From: Candidatus Tisiphia endosymbiont of Beris chalybata
Lineage (GTDB): Bacteria > Pseudomonadota > Alphaproteobacteria > Rickettsiales > Rickettsiaceae
Assembly (NCBI RefSeq): GCF_964026555.1
Contig: NZ_OZ032159.1
Location: forward strand, 1,364,001 to 1,428,000
Direction of reading: 5' to 3'
DNA: 64,000 nucleotides
Part shown: one piece after another, positions 26,149-35,793 of the stretch
Position numbering within the stretch: position 1 is the first letter of the stretch
How the letters are laid out: each line of letters begins with the position of its first letter
Notes under the pieces: generated by a model
Told to the model about the DNA's origin: nothing
The model's input: only the letters and a program-made list of their open reading frames with translations
Database searches by the model: none
Program-made: the position numbers and the translations under genes

Positions 26149-26895
26149 TTAAACCACTAATTTATAACCATCGTATAATGGCTTGATATTAGAGGGTAAG
26201 ATTTTTAGTATTTCATGATAATCAATGAAATGATTCATATTAGTTAATAATATTTGTTGAGGGTTAAATTCCTTATTCCATTGTAAAATTTTATCTAAAC
26301 CTGCATGATGGTCATTAGATTTATACGCCATACAATCTAAAATCCAAACTTTAATATCTTGTAAAAAGCCCTTAGATTCTTCTGGAAAATCTGCAACATC
26401 ACTAGAATACACAAAATCCCCTATTCTTATTCCTAAACTATCTATAGAGCCATGATTTTGTCTAAAGAATTGTACTTCTATAGTGTTAATAGTACATTTT
26501 GTAAAAAAATCTATAGATTTGCCAACTAATTTTTCAGGAGCAAATAAATACTGATTACGTGCTACTATCCTGTCTATCGTGTCATAATCCGAAAATATCG
26601 CTAGTGGTTTTTTTTGAATAAATGGGAATACCCGTAAATTATCGATTCCACTAACATGATCGGCGTGATCATGGGTTAAGATAGCTGCATCTACTTTTTT
26701 AACTTTCTCTCTTATTAATTGGTCTTTAATATCAAAACCAAAATCAATAAGAATTTGACTATCATCATCATCGATATATATTGATGATCTGGTTCTTTTA
26801 TTATAGTTTGATTGAGAAGTGCAAATATTGCATTCGCAACCAATTACAGGAACGCCAAGTGACGCACCACACCCTAGTACTGTAACTTTTAGCAT
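26149..26895 (-). CDS. MBL-fold metallo-hydrolase, PhnP-like
   Basis: 248 residues. The start MLKVTVLGCGASLGVPVIGC and the Cys pair in CECNIC match the PhnP-like branch of the metallo-beta-lactamase fold. The metal motif THDHADH is at 74-80, with further ligands in QNHGS and YSSDVADF. PhnP itself is a cyclic phosphodiesterase; the real substrate here is unknown. It is first of a three-gene minus-strand unit and divergent from the PAP2 gene. Confidence 0.85.
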   Translation of the reverse strand: MLKVTVLGCGASLGVPVIGCECNICTSQSNYNKRTRSSIYIDDDDSQILIDFGFDIKDQLIREKVKKVDAAILTHDHADHVSGIDNLRVFPFIQKKPLAIFSDYDTIDRIVARNQYLFAPEKLVGKSIDFFTKCTINTIEVQFFRQNHGSIDSLGIRIGDFVYSSDVADFPEESKGFLQDIKVWILDCMAYKSNDHHAGLDKILQWNKEFNPQQILLTNMNHFIDYHEILKILPSNIKPLYDGYKLVV

Positions 26896-26924
26896 GATAT
26901 TTATTTACTTAAACCAAATTAAAA

Positions 26925-27581
26925 ATGTTTGAATTTTTATATAACTTCCTAGGCCTGAATCAAGAAATATTTTTATATCTTAATAAAATAACAAATTATT
27001 CTAACATACTAGTCTATATTCTCCAAATCATCTCTTATTGTTTTAATATTAGTAATTTTGCTATAGCTTATTTTATATATAGCATCTACTTTTATATCCG
27101 CTTAAAAAAGATTCAAGATTTTGGCCAGTTCTATATAAAATTCTGGCCGATATATAATAGGTTATTTCTTCTGGGAATAATCTATATCATATTTGGTTTA
27201 ACTTATACTCTATTAAAATTTTCTGTTAATCTCCCTAGGCCATTTTGTTCACTACCGGACCATAGCTTTACCACTATTGCTGATGTGAGCTTAGAGAGAT
27301 GTTTATCAAGCTTTCCTAGTAGTCATGCGGGCCTTACATTAATAGTGGCCTATAGCATTTGGTCAAATATAACAATTCCTCAAAAAATTGTTACTGCCCT
27401 AATAATGCTATTAGCTGCTCTCTCACGTATTACCTTAGCCATGCATTATCCAGCAGATATTATATATAGTTATATTATCACTGCCTTCATTATAATAATT
27501 AGCAAAACAATATTTAGAACTTTTTCTAATAATTTAATAAAACGCATTGGGGAGATTATTATAAAAAAATTATATATTTAA
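26925..27581 (+). CDS. PAP2-family membrane phosphatase
   Basis: 218 residues, mostly membrane helices. The three acid phosphatase motifs are present: KFSVNLPRP (K-x6-R-P), PSSH and SRITLAMHYPAD (SR-x5-H-x3-D). These face the periplasm in this family. Possible substrates are undecaprenyl diphosphate, phosphatidate or lipid A 1-phosphate; the sequence does not decide. Confidence 0.85.
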   Translation: MFEFLYNFLGLNQEIFLYLNKITNYSNILVYILQIISYCFNISNFAIAYFIYSIYFYIRLKKIQDFGQFYIKFWPIYNRLFLLGIIYIIFGLTYTLLKFSVNLPRPFCSLPDHSFTTIADVSLERCLSSFPSSHAGLTLIVAYSIWSNITIPQKIVTALIMLLAALSRITLAMHYPADIIYSYIITAFIIIISKTIFRTFSNNLIKRIGEIIIKKLYI

Positions 27582-27684
27582 CTTAGGTTCTGTGAAGGAA
27601 ATTTTTATTTTGAATAAATTCAAGTTATGATTATAATAGGATCATTCGAATATACTAAAAAATTTTGTATGTAGTTTTAAATTT

Positions 27685-27846
27685 ATGCAAAATATAGAAA
27701 TTATTAAAACAAACTCTCCTTCTGTGTTGTGCTTGGGTAAAGAACCACCTTTTGATCACCCAACAATTTATTTAGCAATAGACCCGAATATTGGATCTAT
27801 TAGGTGCCCATATTGCAGTAAAAATTTCGTGTTAAATTCTAAATGA
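27685..27846 (+). CDS. Small zf-CHCC zinc-finger protein, NDUFS6-like (53 residues)
   Basis: A short gene with ATG at 27685 and TGA at 27846. The product includes VLCLGKEPPFDHPTIYLAID and then RCPYCSKNFVL: Cys16, His25, Cys41 and Cys44 make the Cys-His-Cys-Cys zinc site of the zf-CHCC family, which includes mitochondrial complex I subunit NDUFS6. Alphaproteobacteria carry similar free-standing proteins. There is no strong ribosome site before it, but the motif match is specific. Confidence 0.8.
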   Translation: MQNIEIIKTNSPSVLCLGKEPPFDHPTIYLAIDPNIGSIRCPYCSKNFVLNSK

Positions 27847-27907
27847 CCTAAATCTAAAGTAGCATATAATAACAGATAATAAACTTTAGAATTTTAGGAT
27901 AACTATC

Positions 27908-30163
27908 ATGAAAAAATCTTTACGATGGCTAATAATAATATGGCTAGGCATATCGTATAATAAGGCTTTGGCAGCGCAACAGATTACTAATCTGATTATA
28001 CCTATTAGTTATTTTGTAAACCACGAAAAGCAGCTTAAAGAAATTAAAGAACATTTAAGCCAGCATAGAAAAGTAAGTATTATCGGGACTAGTGGTATAG
28101 GAAAGACTCAGCTCGCAAGAATATATGCCCAAAAAAACCAAGATTTGTACAATATTATTTGGTTTTTCGATTGCAACCTCAATTTAAAAGAAGAATTTAT
28201 AAAGTTAGCTAAACAGCTTAACCAGTTTCTCAAAGCTAATATTTCGGAAGAAGCTAATTCGGCCCAGGAGGAAGTGATTAATTACCTGTTCCATCAAAAA
28301 AAATGGTTATTGGTATTTGATAACCTGAAGATTGGGGAAAATAAGAAAATCAAAGAGATAATAGATTGGCATCATAAAGGGGCGCTTATCTTTTGTTCGC
28401 AAGATAGTAAAGGGCTACCCAATGTTTTGGAAATGAATTTACTGGCGGAAGAAGATGCTATTAAGTTAACCAAAAGCTTATTAGCTACCCAAAATGTGCA
28501 AGATAGTGAATTTTTAATAAAAGCCTTCAGTGGGTATCCAATATTACTAGTACAAGGGGCGCAGTTACTCAATAAAATTAAGGGTTTAAGTAGAGAAGAA
28601 TATAAAAAAAAGATTTATCAATCCGCCGATAAAATAGAAGTAAATATCAACAGAGCTATTAACGAACTGTCTCCTAGTGCCGTTAGTTTACTGAGTAAGA
28701 TTGCTTTAATAAATAATCAGGGTTTTTCTTATGAAATGCTGCGTGCTATTATCCAAAATGAAGATACGATAAAAGAGGATATTTCCCAATTATCTAAATT
28801 TTTATTAATCAGTTATATTGATACAGGCCCCAAGAACCCAATTTTTGAAATGCATGATATCATTGCTGACAAAGTACGAGAAATAAATGGTAATAAAAAT
28901 AATAAAGAGTATTTAGAGGATATAATAGTTAAATTAGTTAACTTCATCCCTGACGATATTATCAAGGCCTATCACTTTAGAAATTCTAAAACTATCCACG
29001 ATAACTTTGAAATAATTGTCAAGAATGCCCAAAAATATAATATTAATATATATAAATTATTGCTCCTGAATGAAAATTTAATGACACAATATATTGATTC
29101 TTTCAACAATTATAAGGCAGAAAAATTAGTAAATTGGTTTAACAAAAATAAACAAGAAGGAAAATTTAAAGTATGGGTAATGAGCAATTATGAAAAAGCT
29201 GCATACGCTTCTTATTTAGAACTTATAGGAATGTATTATAGATATATATGCCAGTGGGGTAAGGCGCTTGAATATTATACTGAAGCAAAAGGAGTACTGA
29301 GTGTTATTAAAGGGTATGAAGCCTTTAAATATGATATATTTCACCTTCTGGCTGATATTAATATTCGCTTAGGAGATTTACCACAAGCAGAAAAAAATAT
29401 TCAAATAATGGAAAACATGCTTAATAGTGGGTTAGTATCCGGAGGGGATATAATCAGCCTCTATACTGTTAAGGCATGTTTATTATACACACAAGGGAAA
29501 TATATTGAGGCGTTAGAAAAGCTTAATCAATCTATCAAAACGCTATTTGACATGGGTACTGATAGTAATGATACAGTATTATCTGTTCGTTATTTATGTA
29601 AAGGGGCAATATTAAATTCAATTGGTAGATATAGAGAAGCTTATAAACAAGTTGAGCAAGCATATAAGATATATAGCAATGTAAAAAAAGAAAATCCTGC
29701 AATATTTTCTCGAATTTATATTCAGTTTGCTAGGAGTGAATTAGGACAAGAAAAGTTGCCTAAAGCTTTGGAGCATATTAATAAAGCTATTGGTATATTA
29801 TTAGCGGATGAACTGCGAAATCCAAAAAATATCGCTTACTCAGAAGATCCTGAGCTGGCAGCTAGCTATGTAGTACAAGGAGAAGTCTTGTTTGCTAAAA
29901 ATCATCTGAGGAAAGCAATAGAATCATATAAAAAGGCTCACATGATATATTCTTACCTGTATGGAAAGAATTTAAAAAATGTAGCGCAGGTAAGCTACCT
30001 ATACCTACAAGGAGCTAAAGCTGCATGTAAGTTAAAGAATGTATATAATTATACTATCTTTCGTTATCAGCAGCTAAAGGAATTTGGGGAAAACCATCCC
30101 AATACTATTGCTATGTTAAAATATTGTAAACAGTATAAGGGAGTTGCAGATCATAAAAATTAG
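27908..30163 (+). CDS. Exported NB-ARC (STAND) NTPase with C-terminal TPR repeats
   Basis: 751 residues. The first 22 look like a Sec signal peptide (MKKSLRWLIIIWLGI...ALAA). The NB-ARC ATPase follows: Walker A GTSGIGKT at 60-67, Walker B WLLVFDN at 133-139, the GxP motif GYP at 209-211 and an MHD motif at 315-317 (EMHDIIADKV). From ~430 to 735 there are TPR-type helical repeats (for example YYRYICQWGKALEYYTEA and CLLYTQGKYIEALEKLNQ). STAND proteins usually work in the cytosol as ligand-triggered switches; a signal peptide is unexpected and suggests a periplasmic or secreted, possibly host-directed, protein. Start preceded by AGGATAACT. Confidence 0.85.
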   Translation: MKKSLRWLIIIWLGISYNKALAAQQITNLIIPISYFVNHEKQLKEIKEHLSQHRKVSIIGTSGIGKTQLARIYAQKNQDLYNIIWFFDCNLNLKEEFIKLAKQLNQFLKANISEEANSAQEEVINYLFHQKKWLLVFDNLKIGENKKIKEIIDWHHKGALIFCSQDSKGLPNVLEMNLLAEEDAIKLTKSLLATQNVQDSEFLIKAFSGYPILLVQGAQLLNKIKGLSREEYKKKIYQSADKIEVNINRAINELSPSAVSLLSKIALINNQGFSYEMLRAIIQNEDTIKEDISQLSKFLLISYIDTGPKNPIFEMHDIIADKVREINGNKNNKEYLEDIIVKLVNFIPDDIIKAYHFRNSKTIHDNFEIIVKNAQKYNINIYKLLLLNENLMTQYIDSFNNYKAEKLVNWFNKNKQEGKFKVWVMSNYEKAAYASYLELIGMYYRYICQWGKALEYYTEAKGVLSVIKGYEAFKYDIFHLLADINIRLGDLPQAEKNIQIMENMLNSGLVSGGDIISLYTVKACLLYTQGKYIEALEKLNQSIKTLFDMGTDSNDTVLSVRYLCKGAILNSIGRYREAYKQVEQAYKIYSNVKKENPAIFSRIYIQFARSELGQEKLPKALEHINKAIGILLADELRNPKNIAYSEDPELAASYVVQGEVLFAKNHLRKAIESYKKAHMIYSYLYGKNLKNVAQVSYLYLQGAKAACKLKNVYNYTIFRYQQLKEFGENHPNTIAMLKYCKQYKGVADHKN

Positions 30164-30180
30164 AGTTTTTATAACTGTCC

Positions 30181-30230
30181 CTAGGTTCTGATATCTACTT
30201 ATAACTTATTTCTAAGATATAAGAACCTAG
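30181..30230. terminator. Hairpin between the NB-ARC gene and mutL
   Basis: CTAGGTTCT (30181-30189) pairs with AGAACCTAG (30222-30230), and an inner ATATCT pairs with AGATAT. The ends resemble PE-H ends (AGGTTCTG), so it may be a tiny relative of PE-H as well as a terminator. Confidence 0.45.
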
Positions 30231-30272
30231 ATCTACTAGTTAGTGTTGTTGCATAAGGGAAATGAATATATT

Positions 30273-32216
30273 ATGTCAATTAAGATAAAATTTTTATCAG
30301 ATAGTACAATAAATCGTATAGCTGCAGGTGAAGTAATAGAAAAGCCAGCTTCTGTAGTCAAGGAATTGGTAGAAAATGCGATAGATGCCTTAAGTACTAA
30401 AATAGATATAGTGCTTGAGCAAGCTGGTAAAAATCTGATTATCATTTCTGATAATGGCATAGGTATGTCAGAGGAAGAATTAAAAATTGCTATAGAACGT
30501 CATACTACTTCTAAGCTGGATGAGGCAGATTTACTTAATATTAACAGCTTTGGTTTTCGAGGTGAAGCATTGCCTTCCATAGGGGCAGTTAGTAAAATGC
30601 AAATTACTTCCAAAGCTCGCGGTAGTGATAGAGCTTATCAAATACAAATTAGCAGTAGTAAAGGTAAAGAAACTAACCCGACAATTCATAATGAAGGGAC
30701 TACAATTGAAATAAGAGATTTATTTTGGACTACACCGGCTCGGTTAAAATTTTTAAGATCGGATAAGTCAGAACTAGCTGCCTGCATTGATATAGTAAAG
30801 AAAATTGCCTTAGCGCACCCTTCAATCTCTCTTAGCTTAACACATGATGGCAAAGCTCTGATAAAAGTCAAAGGGCGAGAAGGAGATCGTGAGAATATTT
30901 TGCAACAAAGAGTCATAGAACTATTAGGGGCGGATTTTATAGAAAATGCGGCAAATATTAACTTACAAAGGCCGGGGCTTTTAATATATGGTTTCACTAG
31001 TATTCCTACTTTCAACAGAGCTTCTACTGGTGATCAGTTTCTATTTGTTAATAACAGGCCAGTAAAAGATAAACTATTACAAGTCGCTTTAAGAATAGCT
31101 TATCAAGATTATTTAGCGAAAGATAGGCATCCTGCTGCTGTGTTGTTCCTCCAAATAGACCCCCAGCTAGTGGATGTTAATGTTCACCCGGCCAAAACAG
31201 AAGTAAGGTTTCATGATCCCAATACTATCCGTGGTTTACTAATAGGAGCAATCAAAGACGCTTTAGCCACTAAAAGTCATATGGTATCCACGAATATTGC
31301 TGCTACTACCCTTGGGCTCTTTAAAAATTATAGTACGCTCAACACACCTTATAATAAACCTGAATCGCGCAAGGAAATTATAGCAAATAGCTTCTCGGAT
31401 AATAAGATACAGGGTAATTATAAAGCCCAGGCTTTGAGCACTAATAATTTTCAGCCACAATTAGTAAGAACCCAACCTCATGCTAAAGTTGAGGCTCATG
31501 CTAAAGTTGAGATGATAGAGGCAGATATTCTTAATACTGATAATTTAATAAGCAAAAATACAAGTAGTCAGGATACAAATAGCCAAGATATAAGTAGCCA
31601 AGGTGAATTTAGCAGCGCTAATTCTGCACCAATATATCCTCTTGGAGCAGCAAGAGCGCAACTTCACGGTACTTATATCATCTCACAAACCAATGATAGT
31701 ATTGTTATTATAGATCAACATGCTGCTCATGAACGTTTAGGGTATGAAAAAATTAAAAAAATGATTAGTAATAACGGATTAATTAAACAGCGGTTATTAA
31801 TTACAGAAATAATAGAATTACCTGATGAAAATAGAGCAAATTTGCTATATAACCACAAAGATGATTTATCTACATTAGGTTTAAGTATAGAAAAATTTAG
31901 TGATCGATCAATTATAGTATCAGAAGTCCCAAGTTTGCTAGAAAGTGTTAATATAGAGCAATTAATTCAAGATTTAGCAGATAATTTATCTGAGCTTGGA
32001 GAAAATATTTCCTTGATTCAATTGATTGAACATGTTACAGAAACATATGCATGCCATTATTCGATCCGAGCTGGTAGGAAATTATCTGCAGACGAGATGA
32101 ATGCATTATTACGACAAATGGAAGACACCCCCTTTTCTGGCCAGTGTAATCATGGGAGACCAACCTACATCGAACTCAAACTTAAAGATATAGAACGTTT
32201 GTTTGGTCGTACGTAA
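30273..32216 (+). CDS. mutL: DNA mismatch repair protein MutL
   Basis: 647 residues. The GHKL ATPase N-terminus shows IAAGEVIEKPASVVKELVENAIDA, DNGIGM and SFGFRGEALPSIGAV. The C-terminal domain carries the endonuclease motif DQHAAHERLGYE (DQHA-x2-E-x4-E) plus ACHYSIRAG and CNHGRPT, so it should nick DNA itself, as expected in bacteria without MutH. The linker (~390-460) holds a 7-residue tandem (HAKVEAHAKVE) and Ser-Gln-Asp repeats. ATG at 30273 chosen over GTG at 30243 because the conserved start is SIKIKFLSD. Confidence 0.95.
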   Translation: MSIKIKFLSDSTINRIAAGEVIEKPASVVKELVENAIDALSTKIDIVLEQAGKNLIIISDNGIGMSEEELKIAIERHTTSKLDEADLLNINSFGFRGEALPSIGAVSKMQITSKARGSDRAYQIQISSSKGKETNPTIHNEGTTIEIRDLFWTTPARLKFLRSDKSELAACIDIVKKIALAHPSISLSLTHDGKALIKVKGREGDRENILQQRVIELLGADFIENAANINLQRPGLLIYGFTSIPTFNRASTGDQFLFVNNRPVKDKLLQVALRIAYQDYLAKDRHPAAVLFLQIDPQLVDVNVHPAKTEVRFHDPNTIRGLLIGAIKDALATKSHMVSTNIAATTLGLFKNYSTLNTPYNKPESRKEIIANSFSDNKIQGNYKAQALSTNNFQPQLVRTQPHAKVEAHAKVEMIEADILNTDNLISKNTSSQDTNSQDISSQGEFSSANSAPIYPLGAARAQLHGTYIISQTNDSIVIIDQHAAHERLGYEKIKKMISNNGLIKQRLLITEIIELPDENRANLLYNHKDDLSTLGLSIEKFSDRSIIVSEVPSLLESVNIEQLIQDLADNLSELGENISLIQLIEHVTETYACHYSIRAGRKLSADEMNALLRQMEDTPFSGQCNHGRPTYIELKLKDIERLFGRT

Positions 32217-32248
32217 GGCGTATGGCTTGGAAAGGAAATAATTAATAA

Positions 32249-32410
32249 TAGACTTCCTGCATAAGTCGAAAATAGTTAAGGGATTTTTAGGAAAAATGAT
32301 GCTGAACCGAGCTGTGGACAAGGATGAGGCTGAGGAGCGGAGGCAAGTTTTGAGGACAAAATCACCAACTAGTAAAATCACCAACTAGATCAACTTATGC
32401 AGGAAGTCTA
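32249..32410 (-). repeat. PE-B copy B5 with a 16-bp internal duplication
   Basis: Outer ends TAGACTTCCTGCATAAGTCG and CAACTTATGCAGGAAGTCTA. ATCACCAACTAG occurs twice near the right end, which makes this copy 162 bp long instead of ~146. Confidence 0.8.
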
Positions 32411-32478
32411 ATAAACCTCAAAGTATAATTATTATGTAGGTTTAACATTAGCATTAATAATTAAAAAAAAATAATAAG

Positions 32479-33723
32479 ATGTTTCATTATAATAAAATAT
32501 TTAATAATCATATAGATGAAATCAAGAGAGAAGGAAGGTATCGAGAGTTTGTGCCTGTTCAAAGACAAGCGGATAATTTCCCCTCAGCCTGGTACAATAA
32601 TAAAAATATAGTAATGTGGTGTATTAACGATTATCTGGGAATGAGTAAACACCCCAGCGTTACTAATGCTGCTCTGGACGCGATCTCTCAATATGGGATT
32701 GGGTCAGGAGGAACAAGAAATATTGGCGGTAATAATAGTTGTATAATACAGTTAGAAAAAGAACTAGCGGATTTACACCAAAAGGATATGGCATTAGTGT
32801 TTACTTCTGGTTATGTGGCAAATGATACGACCCTGGCGACTCTTGCTAAAATAATGCCAGAGATAGTTTTTTTCTCAGATGAGCTCAATCATGCTTCTAT
32901 TATTTCTGGGATTCGTAACTCAAAAGCTGAGAAATATATATATCATCATCTTGATACTGAACATTTGGAAGGGTTATTAAAACAAATTGACATTAATAGG
33001 CCCAAAATTATTGTTTTTGAATCTGCTTACTCTATGGATGGCTTATTCTCTCCTGTAAAACAAATTATAGATTTAGCCAAAAAATATAATGCTCTTACTT
33101 TTATTGATGAAGTGCATACAGTGGGATTATATGGCCGAAGTGGCGCTGGTATTGCGGAACTTTATAATTGTGCTGATCAAATTGATATTATTCAAGGAAC
33201 TCTAGGTAAAGCTTACGGTACTATTGGAGGATATATAGCAGCAAAACAGCAGATTATTGATTCCATTAGATTAAGCGCCCCCGGCTTTATATTTACCACC
33301 TCATTGCCGCCGGTTATCGCTGCTGCGGCTACTACTAGTATTGCTCATTTAAAACATTCTAGTATTGAAAGAGAAATGTATCAAAAAGTAATAGCAAAAG
33401 TTAAGAAATCTTTTAATGACGCTAACGTACCATATTTTAAAAATGACAGCCATATTATACCAATAATTATTGGCGATCCTGTAAAGGCTAAATATATTTC
33501 TAAAGTGTTATTAGACAAATATAATATTTATGTTCAACACATTAATTTTCCTACTGTGCCACGAGGTACAGAACGCCTGAGGATCATACCAACGCCAGAT
33601 CATACTGACGCAATGATAGAGGAACTTACTAAAGCTTTAGTGGAAATTTTTAGTACACTCGCCATATCTCAAACAATTAATTCGCATTTTATAATAAAAA
33701 CTCCGCTGATCCCTGCAGCATAA
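32479..33723 (+). CDS. hemA: 5-aminolevulinate synthase
   Basis: Condenses glycine and succinyl-CoA to 5-aminolevulinate, the alphaproteobacterial route into haem. 414 residues, a fold-type I PLP enzyme: YLGMSKHP, GSGGTRNIGG, DELNHASIISGI, FIDEVHTVGLYG and the PLP lysine in TLGKAYGTIGGY (Lys244). GSGGTRNIGG separates ALAS from the related BioF/Kbl enzymes. It is preceded by PE-B copy B5 and an AT-rich leader. Confidence 0.95.
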   Translation: MFHYNKIFNNHIDEIKREGRYREFVPVQRQADNFPSAWYNNKNIVMWCINDYLGMSKHPSVTNAALDAISQYGIGSGGTRNIGGNNSCIIQLEKELADLHQKDMALVFTSGYVANDTTLATLAKIMPEIVFFSDELNHASIISGIRNSKAEKYIYHHLDTEHLEGLLKQIDINRPKIIVFESAYSMDGLFSPVKQIIDLAKKYNALTFIDEVHTVGLYGRSGAGIAELYNCADQIDIIQGTLGKAYGTIGGYIAAKQQIIDSIRLSAPGFIFTTSLPPVIAAAATTSIAHLKHSSIEREMYQKVIAKVKKSFNDANVPYFKNDSHIIPIIIGDPVKAKYISKVLLDKYNIYVQHINFPTVPRGTERLRIIPTPDHTDAMIEELTKALVEIFSTLAISQTINSHFIIKTPLIPAA

Positions 33724-33815
33724 ACTTTTGTGTTGCAATAAGTTCTTGCAGACAAGATATAAGTAATTTGATATAGTCCATTATCTTTATAATCTATAAA
33801 ACAGAAATAAATAAC

Positions 33816-35027
33816 ATGAAATTAATATTTATTGTATTATTGTTAAGCATCAATACCCCTCTATTTTGTTATTCTTCTCTCCTTAATTCAGATGAATTTA
33901 ACGCTGCCCATGGTAAACAAACTAGCGCGATATCCAAAGACACAGTCTTCAAATTTACCACCCCTGACTCTAATAGGTCTGACTTATACCTACGAGGGTA
34001 TGTACAAAGTATCTTTATTAATAGTTATGGTTTACCCAGCAGCGCTGTTACAGTGCGGGAAGGAGTTATAATAATTGATAAAAAAAAGTTACACGGTAAT
34101 AATCCCGGGCAGATTTTAGAGAAGGTAAAACAAGCTACCGCTTCCCTTAAAGAAGTAAAAGACGTCCAATTACGTGAATATAATGCTCCTAGCAGTAATA
34201 AATACAATAAATTAAATCTTAGCAATCCTGATAATGTAGAGGCGCAAGAAACAAGAGATATTGCCATGCCAACTCATAGTTTGTTTCAGCCTTTAATTGC
34301 CGACCCAAAATGGCCGCGCTTTACTTTAGCTTATCAATATTGTATCAAAGCTGAATTACTAAAACATGCATTTGCCCCTAACTTTGGAGCCAGTTTTCCT
34401 TTATATAAGGTGGTCAATCAAGTAACGAATAAGGAATGGGAAGTAGGCATACAAGCGGGACTATTTGGGCTGTTAGATATTGGCACTAATCCTACTGCGT
34501 TGATTAATGCTGATTATTATATCGCTGTCCCTCTGACCTATAGTAAAGGTCCCTGGTCTGGGCTGACTCGGCTATATCATCAAAGCTCTCATTTGGGAGA
34601 TGAATTTATGTTAACTAAGGATGGTAAGAAGACTGAGCGTATTAACCTGAGTTATGAAGGGATAGATGCTTTAATATCATATAATTTTGATATATTCCGT
34701 ATATACGGGGGAGGAGGGTATATTATCCATAAAGATCCCGGCTATATAAAACGGGGCAAGGTTCAAGTAGGAGCAGAATATTATTCTCAATCTACTTTTA
34801 TGAATGGTCAGCTCCGCCCCCTAATAGGTGTCGATATCAAAGCGGAAGCCCTTAGTTCCTGGACCCCTGGGATATCTTGTAAAGCAGGAGTGCAGCTAGA
34901 GAATTCTGCTCTTATCAGTAATAAAGTGCAATTTATGCTAGAATATTATTCAGGTAAATCTATGCATGGGCAATTTTATAAAAATAAAATAAAATATATT
35001 GGAATAGGAGTGCAAGCTTTCTTATAA
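33816..35027 (+). CDS. DUF1207 outer-membrane protein with an N-terminal BON-like segment
   Basis: 403 residues. A signal peptide (1-~19, MKLIFIVLLLSINTPLFCYS) is followed by a ~90-residue domain that resembles BON (YVQSIFINSYGLPSSAVTV...LKEVKDVQL). The main part fits DUF1207: FQPLIADPKWPRFTLAYQY, TRLYHQSSHLGDEF, GGGYIIHKDPG and a C-terminal Leu, with many barrel-like strands. The function is unknown. The ending VQAFL is weakly like an outer-membrane barrel signature. Confidence 0.8.
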   Translation: MKLIFIVLLLSINTPLFCYSSLLNSDEFNAAHGKQTSAISKDTVFKFTTPDSNRSDLYLRGYVQSIFINSYGLPSSAVTVREGVIIIDKKKLHGNNPGQILEKVKQATASLKEVKDVQLREYNAPSSNKYNKLNLSNPDNVEAQETRDIAMPTHSLFQPLIADPKWPRFTLAYQYCIKAELLKHAFAPNFGASFPLYKVVNQVTNKEWEVGIQAGLFGLLDIGTNPTALINADYYIAVPLTYSKGPWSGLTRLYHQSSHLGDEFMLTKDGKKTERINLSYEGIDALISYNFDIFRIYGGGGYIIHKDPGYIKRGKVQVGAEYYSQSTFMNGQLRPLIGVDIKAEALSSWTPGISCKAGVQLENSALISNKVQFMLEYYSGKSMHGQFYKNKIKYIGIGVQAFL

Positions 35028-35054
35028 AGTAGGCGTCTTGGTCAAGTTCGTATA

Positions 35055-35288
35055 TATACTACTCGTCTTTCAAAAATTGTTTTTTTTATTTGATCATGGA
35101 CTCACGTGCTCACGTATAGCTTAGGTTACTATGATACATACACGAGAGTACGCGGGAAGCATAGTAGTCATGCATACTTGAAGATAAATACCCTATACAC
35201 ACCTTAATGGACTATACTATACTAGCATGTACGCTGCGCGCGCTCGCCATTTAAAATACAATCCAATTCTTGAAGTACAAGCAGTATA
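35055..35288 (+). repeat. PE-C copy C7, interrupted by PE-G
   Basis: TATACTACTCGTCTTTCAAA at the left and CAAGCAGTATA at the right. PE-G (35115-35221) sits in the core, between CTCACGTA and CTAGCATGTACGC. An intact core (CTCACGTACTAGCAT) is seen in copy C6. Confidence 0.85.
35115..35221 (-). repeat. PE-G copy G2
   Basis: 107 bp, starts TATAGCTTAGGTTACTATGA and ends GGACTATACTATA. A TA lies at both junctions, consistent with a TA target duplication. Confidence 0.8.
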
Positions 35289-35391
35289 CTCCTCTTCCGA
35301 TGATTTTGCTGCTAGGCGCGATGGTAGAGCCTATAGATAATAGGGGAGCTATTTGACAACGACGCATGCAAATTCATATCAGAGAAGTATA
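35285..35391 (-). repeat. PE-F copy
   Basis: 107 bp, TATACTCCTCTTCCGATGAT to ATATCAGAGAAGTATA. It shares TATA with PE-C copy C7. A further fragment (GGCTCTACCATCGCGTCTA) lies at 35453-35471. Confidence 0.8.
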
Positions 35392-35793
35392 GAACCTTCA
35401 CAGAACCTGATATAAACCCGGGACGCCTGCTCGCTGCTCACCTAATAGTTCTAGGCTCTACCATCGCGTCTACTCCCTAATTCACCTTAATTGACTATCC
35501 AAATCTACAACATTCCTATCTCCACTTGTCTTAATTTTCATTTCTGAAGTGTTGAAAATCATCTTTGCCGGTTATTGCAAGCTTCCCTAATTAATGTTTA
35601 ATTTTAGAAGTTAATAATCAATTAATTTTTTAACTAAAAATTAATTGATAACTTTATGAAACTTTATATAATGCGGTTTGTTTTATATCCACTTCAGCTG
35701 TTGGCAGTATATGTGAGGATTCGAGAACGAACATCACGACGAAATCGACCATTAGATAGAAACCTTCACAGAACCTAATAAACTTATTAAATT
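35392..35793. other. Intergenic stretch with PE-F and PE-H fragments
   Basis: Contains AACCTTCACAGAACCT (35393-35408), a PE-F fragment near 35453, about 160 AT-rich bases including the inverted pair TTAATAATCAATTAATTTTT/AAAAATTAATTGATAA around 35610-35651, and the truncated PE-H (35700-35780, ending CACAGAACCTAA). The 3' part directly precedes the metalloprotease start. Confidence 0.6.
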
